Source: Bifidobacterium thermophilum DSM 20210 (GTDB lineage Bacteria; Actinomycetota; Actinomycetes; Actinomycetales; Bifidobacteriaceae). From it: a DNA stretch of 64,000 nt. Each line of letters starts with the position of its first letter. Position 1 is the stretch's first letter. The stretch lies in NCBI GenBank assembly GCA_000771265.1, contig JDUB01000008.1:1-64000 (forward strand). Direction: 5' to 3'. Of the stretch, positions 57,341-64,000 are shown in pieces. A model generated the notes under the pieces. The model saw nothing but the letters and a program-made list of their open reading frames with translations. It had not been told where the DNA came from and searched no databases. The position numbers and the translations under genes are program-made.

Positions 57341-57693
57341 CACAAACTGTCTACGCAAACCGGCTTGCCAGCGTAACCAGATTGTGTGATCTCTCAAACT
57401 GGTTACGCTCAGCACGACCCTAGCGTAGATAGTTTGTATATCAACTCAACTGGCTACACTCAGCACCGCCTAGGCGTAGCCAGTTTGTACACTTACTCAA
57501 TCTGGTTACGCAAACCGCCTTGCCAGCGTAACCAGATTGTGTGATTCCTCAAACCGGTTACGCTCAACACCACCGCGACGTCACTGATTCGTACCATCGC
57601 CCAAACTGGTTACGCTCAGCACGACCCTGACGTAGATAGTTTGATTGCCACCCAATCTGCTTACGCCTTGGCCCCGGCGTGACCAGATTGTCG
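57341..57693. repeat. Array of seven degenerate family A palindromes
   Basis: Seven imperfect inverted repeats of 44-50 bp follow each other at about 57341, 57391, 57442, 57496, 57548, 57600 and 57650. Each has the form CTCAAACTGGTTACGCT, a 10-15 nt middle such as CAGCACGACCCT, then AGCGTAGATAGTTTG or AGCGTAACCAGATTG. Several pairs show matching changes on both arms (for example CAAACTG/AGTTTG versus CAATCTG/CAGATTG), so pairing has been kept while sequence drifted. Single perfect copies occur at 35.1 and 47.3 kb. The rest of the gap up to 58024 shows no feature. Confidence 0.85.
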
Positions 57694-58024
57694 GTCTTTG
57701 CGATACGGACGAATTCCGCTATCATCGGCAGAGACATTCCCTCACCTCCACTGATTGCCGGCAGCGGCGCCACAATCCGACTTTCGTCAGCTATCGCCAG
57801 CTGAGATTGTCACATCCCCATACCAGCCCGTATCCCGTGTTGTACCACAGCGCAGCGCCGATTGAATGGCATTCGATGCTGAAAATTACCATAAAGCAAT
57901 CTGATTGTTCCGAATACCTGAAATCCGTTATACGACCTGGCACGCCGTATCACAGCAGATTCCCGACCGAATTCAAGCACGGCCGCACACAGTGCAGTCA
58001 CCATCACCTAGTGAACAACAGAAT

Positions 58025-58058
58025 CCCCGGATTTCTGCTGCAAATCAGAAATCCGGGG
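58025..58058 (-). terminator. Terminator hairpin downstream of parB
   Basis: Perfect 13-bp arms CCCCGGATTTCTG (58025-58037) and CAGAAATCCGGGG (58046-58058), 60 bp beyond the parB stop on the minus strand, with ATTCTGTTG after it. Confidence 0.7.
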
Positions 58059-58118
58059 AGACCTGGATTGCGGCCCCACCGCATTTTCAGCTCAAGAGTC
58101 CAGGAAATCCGCCTTGTA

Positions 58119-59669
58119 TCACACCCAGTCAGATTCCCCATCAGCGCCTGCAGAAACATTCCCCTCCTGCTGCTGCGGCATCAGAATGTCCAGAATCCGC
58201 TGCATATCATCTGGCGACGAGAATGTAATCTCGATCCGCCCTTTCTTCTGATTACCCTTGATCGTCACCTTGGTGTCCAAGCGCTGTTCAAGGTGCTGCC
58301 GAATCGGAGAATCAGCCCACGGGTTCGCGACCTTCTTGTTCTCCTTCTTGGGCTTCTCCCCCGCCATGGTCTTCAACGCGACGATTTCCTCCGTGCTGCG
58401 TACGGAAAGACCCTCAGCGATGATTCTGTTGGCAAGCTTGTCCATATCTTCCTCATTCGACAACCCAAGCAAGGCACGCGCATGGCCAGCAGACAATACA
58501 CCCGCGGCGACTTTCTTCTGGACTGAGGCCGGAAGATTCAGCAACCGTAAGGTATTCGCAATCTGTGGCCTGGACTTAGACACGGACTTCGACAACTGTG
58601 CCTGGGTCAGTCCAAACTCATCAATCATCTGCTGATATGCAGCCGCCTCTTCAAGAGGATTCAAGGCGACTCGGTGCAAATTCTCAAGCAACGCGTCACG
58701 AAGCATCTCGTTGTCGGATGTCGTCTTGACGATTGCCGGAATGGTCTCCAGTCCAGCAAGCTGCGAGGCTCTCCACCTGCGCTCTCCCATAATCAGTTCG
58801 TATGGTCGGCGCATCACATCGTTGGTATCGTCGGTATCTGCCTGATGTTCTGCCGATGCCACAATCTGTGATTGAGGCCGCTTACGCACCACAATCGGCT
58901 GCAATACACCGACCTCGCGGATCGATTCGGCAAGCTCCCGCAACTCGTCCTCATCAAAGATGGTTCGCGGCTGTTCTTTGTTTGGGCCGATGTCATCCAG
59001 CTTTAACTCGGCCAGATAACCGCCCTGCACTGGTTTCAGTTCTTCGTTCCGCCCATCAGTGTCTGCCGCTGTTTCACGTGAAACATTGTCATCCGTAGAA
59101 CCATTTCTATTGTCGGCATCGGCGATTGCTTCGTCCGAACGAGCGCGGGACGCTTCCTCATTGGCTACAAACGTCGCGTCAGTCGCACGATTCTGCTGCA
59201 CCTTGTTCTCGTCTGCAGCGCGCTTCTCTACGACCGCTTCCGTTGATTGCATTGCCCCGAAGAACACGTCGCTCGGATGAGTCATTTCTTCAAGCGACGG
59301 AATGCTCATCCGATGCTGCAAACGTGACTGCCCATGCGCATGCTGCTTGGTATTGGCAGATGCAGCATGAGTCGATGTTTCAGATGTTGCAGATGTTTCA
59401 CGTGAAACATCGTCATGCTTCCGCTGATGTTGCGGTCGTGCCTCTACCGAAGCCGTATCACGGGCAGGCGTCCGATTCTGCGCATGCTTGTTCTCACGCT
59501 GCGATGTGCCGGAAGATGCCTTGTCCTGCTTTACCAATGTACTGGCATCAGCCTCAACTGCGGCAGTATGATTCGGCTCAGTGGCCTGTTGTTTGGACTC
59601 ATTTGGATCTCCAGGCAATGCAGGGAACAATGCTCCAAGCCCCTTGCCCAGACGTGACTTCGTTGCCAT
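58119..59669 (-). CDS. parB: Chromosome-partitioning protein ParB
   Basis: A 516-residue centromere-binding protein and CTPase. It has an unusually long N-terminal region (about 1-225) of low-complexity sequence; typical ParBs have about 300 residues. The ParB/Srx domain follows with LDDIGPNKEQPRTIFDED, ELIMGERRWRASQLAGL (CTP-binding GERRWRA) and LLENLHRVALNPLEEA. The helix-turn-helix is FGLTQAQLSKSVSKSRPQIANTLRLL. Two perfect parS sites are embedded in its own coding sequence, each translated as VSRET (first at residues 88-92). The ATG directly follows the parA stop, so the two are coupled. Confidence 0.95.
   Translation of the reverse strand: MATKSRLGKGLGALFPALPGDPNESKQQATEPNHTAAVEADASTLVKQDKASSGTSQRENKHAQNRTPARDTASVEARPQHQRKHDDVSRETSATSETSTHAASANTKQHAHGQSRLQHRMSIPSLEEMTHPSDVFFGAMQSTEAVVEKRAADENKVQQNRATDATFVANEEASRARSDEAIADADNRNGSTDDNVSRETAADTDGRNEELKPVQGGYLAELKLDDIGPNKEQPRTIFDEDELRELAESIREVGVLQPIVVRKRPQSQIVASAEHQADTDDTNDVMRRPYELIMGERRWRASQLAGLETIPAIVKTTSDNEMLRDALLENLHRVALNPLEEAAAYQQMIDEFGLTQAQLSKSVSKSRPQIANTLRLLNLPASVQKKVAAGVLSAGHARALLGLSNEEDMDKLANRIIAEGLSVRSTEEIVALKTMAGEKPKKENKKVANPWADSPIRQHLEQRLDTKVTIKGNQKKGRIEITFSSPDDMQRILDILMPQQQEGNVSAGADGESDWV
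59071..59086. promoter_or_regulatory. parS site 1 (inside parB)
   Basis: Perfect TGTTTCACGTGAAACA, the ParB-binding consensus. Confidence 0.92.
59394..59409. promoter_or_regulatory. parS site 2 (inside parB)
   Basis: Perfect TGTTTCACGTGAAACA, encoding VSRET at ParB residues 88-92. Confidence 0.92.
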
Positions 59670-60614
59670 TCAGTGCTCACCTCGTTTTGCTTCCAAAGTT
59701 GCCAAGACCGCCGGAGATCTCCTCGCAATTTCAAGAGCCGCTTCCCCATAGGCAATCGCTCCCATGCCATGCGGGTCATATGCAATCACCGTCTGCTGAA
59801 AACTCGGTGCTTCTGAAATCTTAACCGAACGTGGAATCGTCGTGTCAAGTACGATATTGGGATAATGGCTCTTCACTTCATCATAAACTTGACGGCTCAG
59901 AATCGTACGCTTGTCAAACATCGTCACCAACATAGTGGATACCAACAGCACAGGATTGTAATGCTCCTGTACCAAACCGATGGTGTTGATGAGCTGTCCC
60001 AATCCTTCGAGCGCATAATACTCAGCTTGGATAGGAATCAGTACTTCCGTCACCGCGCACATCGCATTGATTACCAGCAGGCCCAAGCTTGGCGGACAAT
60101 CGACAAATACATAGTCGTAAGGCTCTTCGCATGATTCTAGATACTCATCCAAGGCATGCTTGAGCAAATCTGTCCTGTCGCCAAGATCGGCAATTTCAAG
60201 CTCCGCGCCGCTCAAATCAATAGACGCTGGGACGACATCCATATGATCAAATGACGGGCATTGCTGAATCGCTTCACGAATCGTCGTACGCCCCTCGATG
60301 ACATCATATATCGAGGGTTCACCGGAGATGTGGTGCGCACCCAATGCCGTGGACGCATTGCCCTGAGGATCCATATCGAGAACAAGTACCCTTGCTCCAC
60401 TATCCGCAAGAGCAGCCGCAAGGTTCACCGTGGTTGTAGTCTTGCCCACGCCACCTTTCTGATTGGCGACCGCAATACGACGCGTTGATGCCGGCTTCGG
60501 GAATGTCACCATATGAAGAGCTTGATACCTGGTGGTTTCCTCGGCGATTTCACTGCCAAGCGAATCCGCTTGGTCGCCAAATATCCGACGGATGATATCC
60601 GAGGCGGAATCCAT
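59670..60614 (-). CDS. parA: Chromosome-partitioning ATPase ParA
   Basis: A 314-residue Walker-type ATPase that segregates ParB-bound origins. The deviant Walker A KGGVGKTTT has K53 and K58; VLVLDMDPQGNAS and YVFVDCPPSLG are the A' and B motifs. An N-terminal helix (about 1-45, DIIRRIFGDQADSLGSEI) precedes the core. AGGGGG lies 7 nt before the ATG at 60614; the frame continues to 60767 through the DnaA-box region but without support. It forms an operon with parB. Confidence 0.95.
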   Translation of the reverse strand: MDSASDIIRRIFGDQADSLGSEIAEETTRYQALHMVTFPKPASTRRIAVANQKGGVGKTTTTVNLAAALADSGARVLVLDMDPQGNASTALGAHHISGEPSIYDVIEGRTTIREAIQQCPSFDHMDVVPASIDLSGAELEIADLGDRTDLLKHALDEYLESCEEPYDYVFVDCPPSLGLLVINAMCAVTEVLIPIQAEYYALEGLGQLINTIGLVQEHYNPVLLVSTMLVTMFDKRTILSRQVYDEVKSHYPNIVLDTTIPRSVKISEAPSFQQTVIAYDPHGMGAIAYGEAALEIARRSPAVLATLEAKRGEH

Positions 60615-60738
60615 GGACCGACCCCCTTGCTCTGAACCTGTTGAACGCTGTGCAGCCGTCGACAAAGCTCCTCCTTGATATGCAGTTGTTCCAGTTTCCC
60701 CACTGCACTGGACATGCCCAGCAAGATATCCACCGTAT

Positions 60739-60887
60739 TGTGGATAAATGTGGACAACATTGCACAACTTTGTGGATAACCTAGTTTCATCTCGTCATAA
60801 ACCCGCAGGAAATCGCGGAAACAACATTTCCCAAAGGTAAACACGATTATTGTGGATAACTTTTTTGCGACGTGAAAATGTGGATAA
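60739..60887. promoter_or_regulatory. Cluster of DnaA boxes upstream of parA
   Basis: Four perfect TTATCCACA boxes (read as TGTGGATAA on the plus strand) at 60739-60747, 60771-60779, 60851-60859 and 60879-60887, plus a one-mismatch TGTGGACAA at 60749-60757. TGTGGATAACCTAGTTTC is repeated exactly at 60771 and 60879. All face the same way. They lie in the likely parA promoter. Confidence 0.8.
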
Positions 60888-60974
60888 CCTAGTTTCTTGA
60901 AGTGGGAATAAGTGGTGCTAGACCTTGATTTGCCCTATCCGTATTTACATCCGATATCAATCAACAGATGTCAA

Positions 60975-60990
60975 TGTTTCACGTGAAACA
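60975..60990. promoter_or_regulatory. parS site 3
   Basis: Perfect TGTTTCACGTGAAACA, extended to a 20-bp palindrome by CAA/TTG flanks. Confidence 0.93.
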
Positions 60991-61475
60991 TTGACTAGAA
61001 TGTGCGACGATGCTTGTGAGTGGCTATTATCATCCACACAATTCATCGCTGATTGTGTTGTCCAAAACGAATCAATCTTGCCATGTCACTTCAGACATGT
61101 AGCAACAACATAGTGTACGTAACTACGTTGCTGGGTATCTAACATGTCTTTACAGATGCCAAATTGTGGCTTGATGGCTTCCCCACTCCGGAAGTATTCC
61201 TGCTGTCCACCGTGATGCGGCAGTTTCCTTCATACGCCCACCAAGCACGGGCGCGCCGGTTCTGGATTCTTGATTTTCGCAATCCCTGTGAGATACGACG
61301 TCAACAGACCAGTAACACCACCGATCTACCGGGATTCATGTGTAAGCGGTTCATCACACCCACAGCACACAACTCCTGTTGGAGCGCAACAGCATGATGA
61401 GCAACAGGATGGATTCCACACATCCCGTCTCACACTATTCGTCGAACCAGCTCATCCACACAATTGATGGAACGA

Positions 61476-61491
61476 TGTTTCACGTGAAACA
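61476..61491. promoter_or_regulatory. parS site 4
   Basis: Perfect TGTTTCACGTGAAACA. Confidence 0.93.
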
Positions 61492-61653
61492 TTCCAATCC
61501 TGCAATCCAGCAACCACTGAGCTTTGGGAGATTGCCACCTCACTCCGTTTAACACATCAAGACGTATTTATCCAAACAAAATCACACCAGCGCTGCATCC
61601 ATCGGTATAAAGGGAACAGAATGCAATTAAGAACACTCTCACTCAACCCGCGA

Positions 61654-61669
61654 TGTTTCACGTGAAACA
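61654..61669. promoter_or_regulatory. parS site 5
   Basis: Perfect TGTTTCACGTGAAACA, with GA/TC flanks extending the palindrome. Confidence 0.93.
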
Positions 61670-62181
61670 TCATCCTTGATTTGGAATTCGCCTGTCAGAT
61701 GGCGCACATCGCTACGTATTACTAAACAGTGGCAACCTAGACTCTCTGTATCACTCTCCCTCACACCTTGTTGGATGAGGGGCCAGGTCCCGACGGCGCT
61801 ATCATTATTAGCACATTTCCCGCCAATTATAGTGTGACTACGTCATCCTATCGGCAAGCAACGAATTCACGGCGGATACTGTTCTCAATACGCCTGCAAT
61901 ATGAGACCTGGAAATATGACACCGACACAACAACCCACAAACGCTGATGAATTTGGAAACCGGCAACAGGTGGCAACTGCCCGACCCTACAGAAGATCCC
62001 ATCAGCATTATCAGTATCAGGCATGTGATTACAGACCGACACAAGCTGTGTTCAATGCCACCGGTGATGTCATTCCCAACTGTCCCAGCGCAAGTCATTC
62101 GGTATCAAGACTTTCTTCATCTGAATGAGTGTGGATCTAATCGGCGAAACATCTATAGTCACCGTTCTGCAAGCCTGTTGA

Positions 62182-62197
62182 TGTTTCACGTGAAACA
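62182..62197. promoter_or_regulatory. parS site 6
   Basis: Perfect TGTTTCACGTGAAACA, with symmetric TGA/TCA flanks. Confidence 0.93.
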
Positions 62198-62356
62198 TCA
62201 GCCTCGTAGACTAATACGAACAATTCTTGATGTGAGCCCTCACCTTACGGAAATGTAAACACTAGCGAGAGAACTGAGAGAACGATATTGGAAGTAGAAC
62301 AGTGCAGCAGGATGCTGGTGTACTGGTATTGATTACAACACCCGAACTATCGATGA

Positions 62357-62372
62357 TGTTTCACGTGAAACA
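62357..62372. promoter_or_regulatory. parS site 7
   Basis: Perfect TGTTTCACGTGAAACA; flanks CGATGA/TCATCG extend the palindrome to 28 bp. Confidence 0.93.
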
Positions 62373-63043
62373 TCATCGCTTCAACAGACAACTCGTAGTC
62401 GAGTTTGTCACAGTATCCACAACTAGCAATATCAGGAAAGCAAGTCAGTGCATCAGTAGTTGAACATTCAAATTATACACAGAAAGCGAAATCATGGCAG
62501 AGGCAACAAATGGAGGAATTCACCTATAAGTACATCATCCGACTCTCCTACTCCCAACATTGAGTCGCCAGCGTACAGGGAAATCGTGGTGCCGATGATG
62601 CGACTAATCCATTGCAGGAGTGGACATGTCGTGATGCGAGTAATCATTCGCTGATTCATATCTGAAGGTCTGAAATTCGTGTTCGAACATAGTTTCATGC
62701 CGGGAACTCGTGTGTCCACAATCGTTTCATGTATCCAATACTTGACGTACAGACGTAACCGAAAGAAGCACACCACATCGACACCCCGACTGCGCCGCGT
62801 AATAGAGGCAACGGTGTCACCGCAATCGGCATACAAGCAAACAGGACGAATGCCTCTGCCGTTGAGACGGGACTGTGTTTCCACGAAGGACACGTTGGAT
62901 GAGAAAACACGAAGTCAAAGGCGCTACGCCGTTCTAGTAATCGTCAACCCACAAAATTCGCAGGCATACCACCCGCACTATCATCGGTACTCAGCCACGG
63001 CTGATTCCAACATCGAGCCTTGCCCAACACGACATTGGTGGAA

Positions 63044-63059
63044 TGTTTCACGTGAAACA
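63044..63059. promoter_or_regulatory. parS site 8
   Basis: Perfect TGTTTCACGTGAAACA, flanked by TGGTGGAA/TTCCACCA, making a 32-bp palindrome. Confidence 0.93.
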
Positions 63060-63246
63060 TTCCACCAACATCATCCCGTTCCCGGTATCATCACACACTA
63101 TCGGTGAGATGTGAAATCAGCGGCATCCACAGTAATGGCCCAAGCATCCATCCACCGAGCGCACAACACCAAAACCGCAGGAATTCCGGGGTTCAACAGC
63201 TTCTGGCTATGCTGCGAAAAACCTCGAACCGAACACAGCGCGCTGT

Positions 63247-63945
63247 CTACATCTTGTCCACCAACACCACATGTGTCGGTTCAAGCCCCTCCCCCACGGG
63301 CGCGAGACACACACGGGCATGACCGCCGTGGAATTTTCGAATCATCTTCTCCGCCTTATCAAGTTCAACCTGTGCGGAACGACCTTTCAAAGCGATGAGT
63401 TGGCCGTGCGGCTTCAGCAACGGCAGGGTCCAACCGGAAAGCTTGGTCATCGGTGCAACTGCCCGGCAAGTAACCGCGGCGAACGGTTCGATATCATGCT
63501 TTCGAATCTGGTTGATGATCTCCTCTGACCGCGCACGCACAATCTTGACATTCTCAAGTCCGAGCTGCTTCACGCACTCCTCGAGCCACTCGACACGACG
63601 CTCCATAGGCTCAATAAGAGTGAACTCACAGTCAGGCAGGCATGCGGCTGCGACAATGCCAGGAAAACCGCCACCACTGCCGACATCGGCGACCCGCTTC
63701 TTGGCATCATGCGAAGTGACCTTACGAATGAAGGGCACCACAGCGGCCGAGTTCAGAATATGGCGTTCCCAGACAATATGAACATCCCGAGGCCCAATCA
63801 AACCACGGGGTTCACCTTCAGCCATGAGCTTGTCATGGAAGCGTTGCAACACCGGGTAGGCGTCGCCGAGAATCTGCTGCGGCAGCGAGGAACCATCAAG
63901 CTCGTCAACAACCGCATCTTGAGGTGTCTGTTCTTGTTCAATCAT
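63247..63945 (-). CDS. rsmG: 16S rRNA (guanine527-N7)-methyltransferase
   Basis: A 232-residue SAM methyltransferase of the GidB family acting on G527 in helix 18 of 16S r[24 protein letters not shown] and the SAM motif [16 protein letters not shown] identify it; RSEEI and TCRAVAPM come later. GAAGGA lies 9 nt before the ATG at 63945. Its place before parA is standard near actinobacterial origins; yidC, rnpA and rpmH would be expected upstream, outside the window. Confidence 0.95.
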   Translation of the reverse strand: MIEQEQTPQDAVVDELDGSSLPQQILGDAYPVLQRFHDKLMAEGEPRGLIGPRDVHIVWERHILNSAAVVPFIRKVTSHDAKKRVADVGSGGGFPGIVAAACLPDCEFTLIEPMERRVEWLEECVKQLGLENVKIVRARSEEIINQIRKHDIEPFAAVTCRAVAPMTKLSGWTLPLLKPHGQLIALKGRSAQVELDKAEKMIRKFHGGHARVCLAPVGEGLEPTHVVLVDKM

Positions 63946-64000
63946 GAATGCACGTCCTTCTGTAATGATTTCAATGTACTCGAATCACCGGATGATACAT

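Larger units (their letters stand above)
60891..63246. other. Non-coding centromere-like region between parA and rsmG
   Basis: About 2.35 kb, visibly more AT-rich than its surroundings, with no open frame having a ribosome site, codon bias or recognisable domain. It contains six perfect parS sites. Scattered TCCACA motifs (61032, 61453, 62413) resemble weak DnaA boxes. No hairpin or RNA gene is evident. Confidence 0.7.

Noticed and set aside
57341-57693. CRISPR array or tandem coding repeat
   Set aside because: The units are self-complementary with drifting sequence and no unique spacers; no open frame runs through them.
57645-58526. Plus-strand 293-codon frame
   Set aside because: It crosses the parB terminator and runs antisense into the 3' end of parB; no recognisable protein features.
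60891-63246. Several ORFs of 60-140 codons in the parS field
   Set aside because: They overlap each other in all frames, lack ribosome sites and leaderless boxes, and show no domain-like sequence.

Overview
The window looks like a chromosomal segment of a Bifidobacterium. It is high-GC, actinobacterial in gene content (stand-alone UgpC/MsiK-type ATPase, Rpf-type G5 protein, LytR_C protein, DUF6049-MurJ-kinase cluster, a 6C RNA) and rich in alpha-galactoside and alpha-glucoside enzymes. The species cannot be named from sequence alone. The right end approaches the replication origin: rsmG, parA and parB lie in their usual order next to eight perfect parS sites, so dnaA/rpmH are expected just beyond base 64000.

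Layout. 0.1-6.9 kb: Sir2 deacetylase, ilvA, a GH13 alpha-glucosidase, a raffinose-synthase-like GH36 protein and a decayed LacI regulator. 7.0-11.9 kb: a sugar ABC importer without its own ATPase, preceded by a triplicated 3'-end hairpin unit and divergent from a ROK regulator. 11.9-17.3 kb: a complete lactococcin-972-type bacteriocin locus, consisting of response regulator, histidine kinase, secreted bacteriocin precursor, multi-spanning membrane protein and ABC ATPase. 17.4-22.2 kb: a palindromic repeat array, a DUF5067-type protein, a second two-component system and a TauE-like permease. 22.6-38.0 kb: GH36 alpha-galactosidase, tadA, Na+/H+ antiporter, esterase, two unknown membrane proteins, Ca2+-type P-ATPase, rlmB, DUF4032 protein and the shared sugar-import ATPase. 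38.0-42.5 kb: fused remnants of two lost genes, a Ser/Thr kinase, a DsbA-like protein and tRNA-Thr. 42.6-57.3 kb: 6C RNA, rpf, rsmA, ispE, LytR_C protein, CCA enzyme, divergent Nudix, DUF6049, murJ-pseudokinase and trxB. 57.3-64 kb: an array of seven hairpins, parB, parA, DnaA boxes, a 2.3-kb non-coding parS field and rsmG.

How the parts work together. The binding protein and two permeases probably import an oligosaccharide using the ATPase encoded at 36.8 kb; the two GH36 proteins and the GH13 enzyme would split alpha-galactosides and alpha-glucosides in the cytoplasm. The bacteriocin locus has its own two-component system, and an 18-bp perfect inverted repeat sits just upstream of the bacteriocin promoter region, suggesting direct control. 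Nine genes have a TANNNT -10 box 6-7 nt before the start codon, so leaderless mRNAs seem common. Most convergent gene ends carry long hairpins. Two families of palindromic repeats, one near 17.4-17.7 kb and one at 35, 47 and 57 kb, are not explained by the genes.
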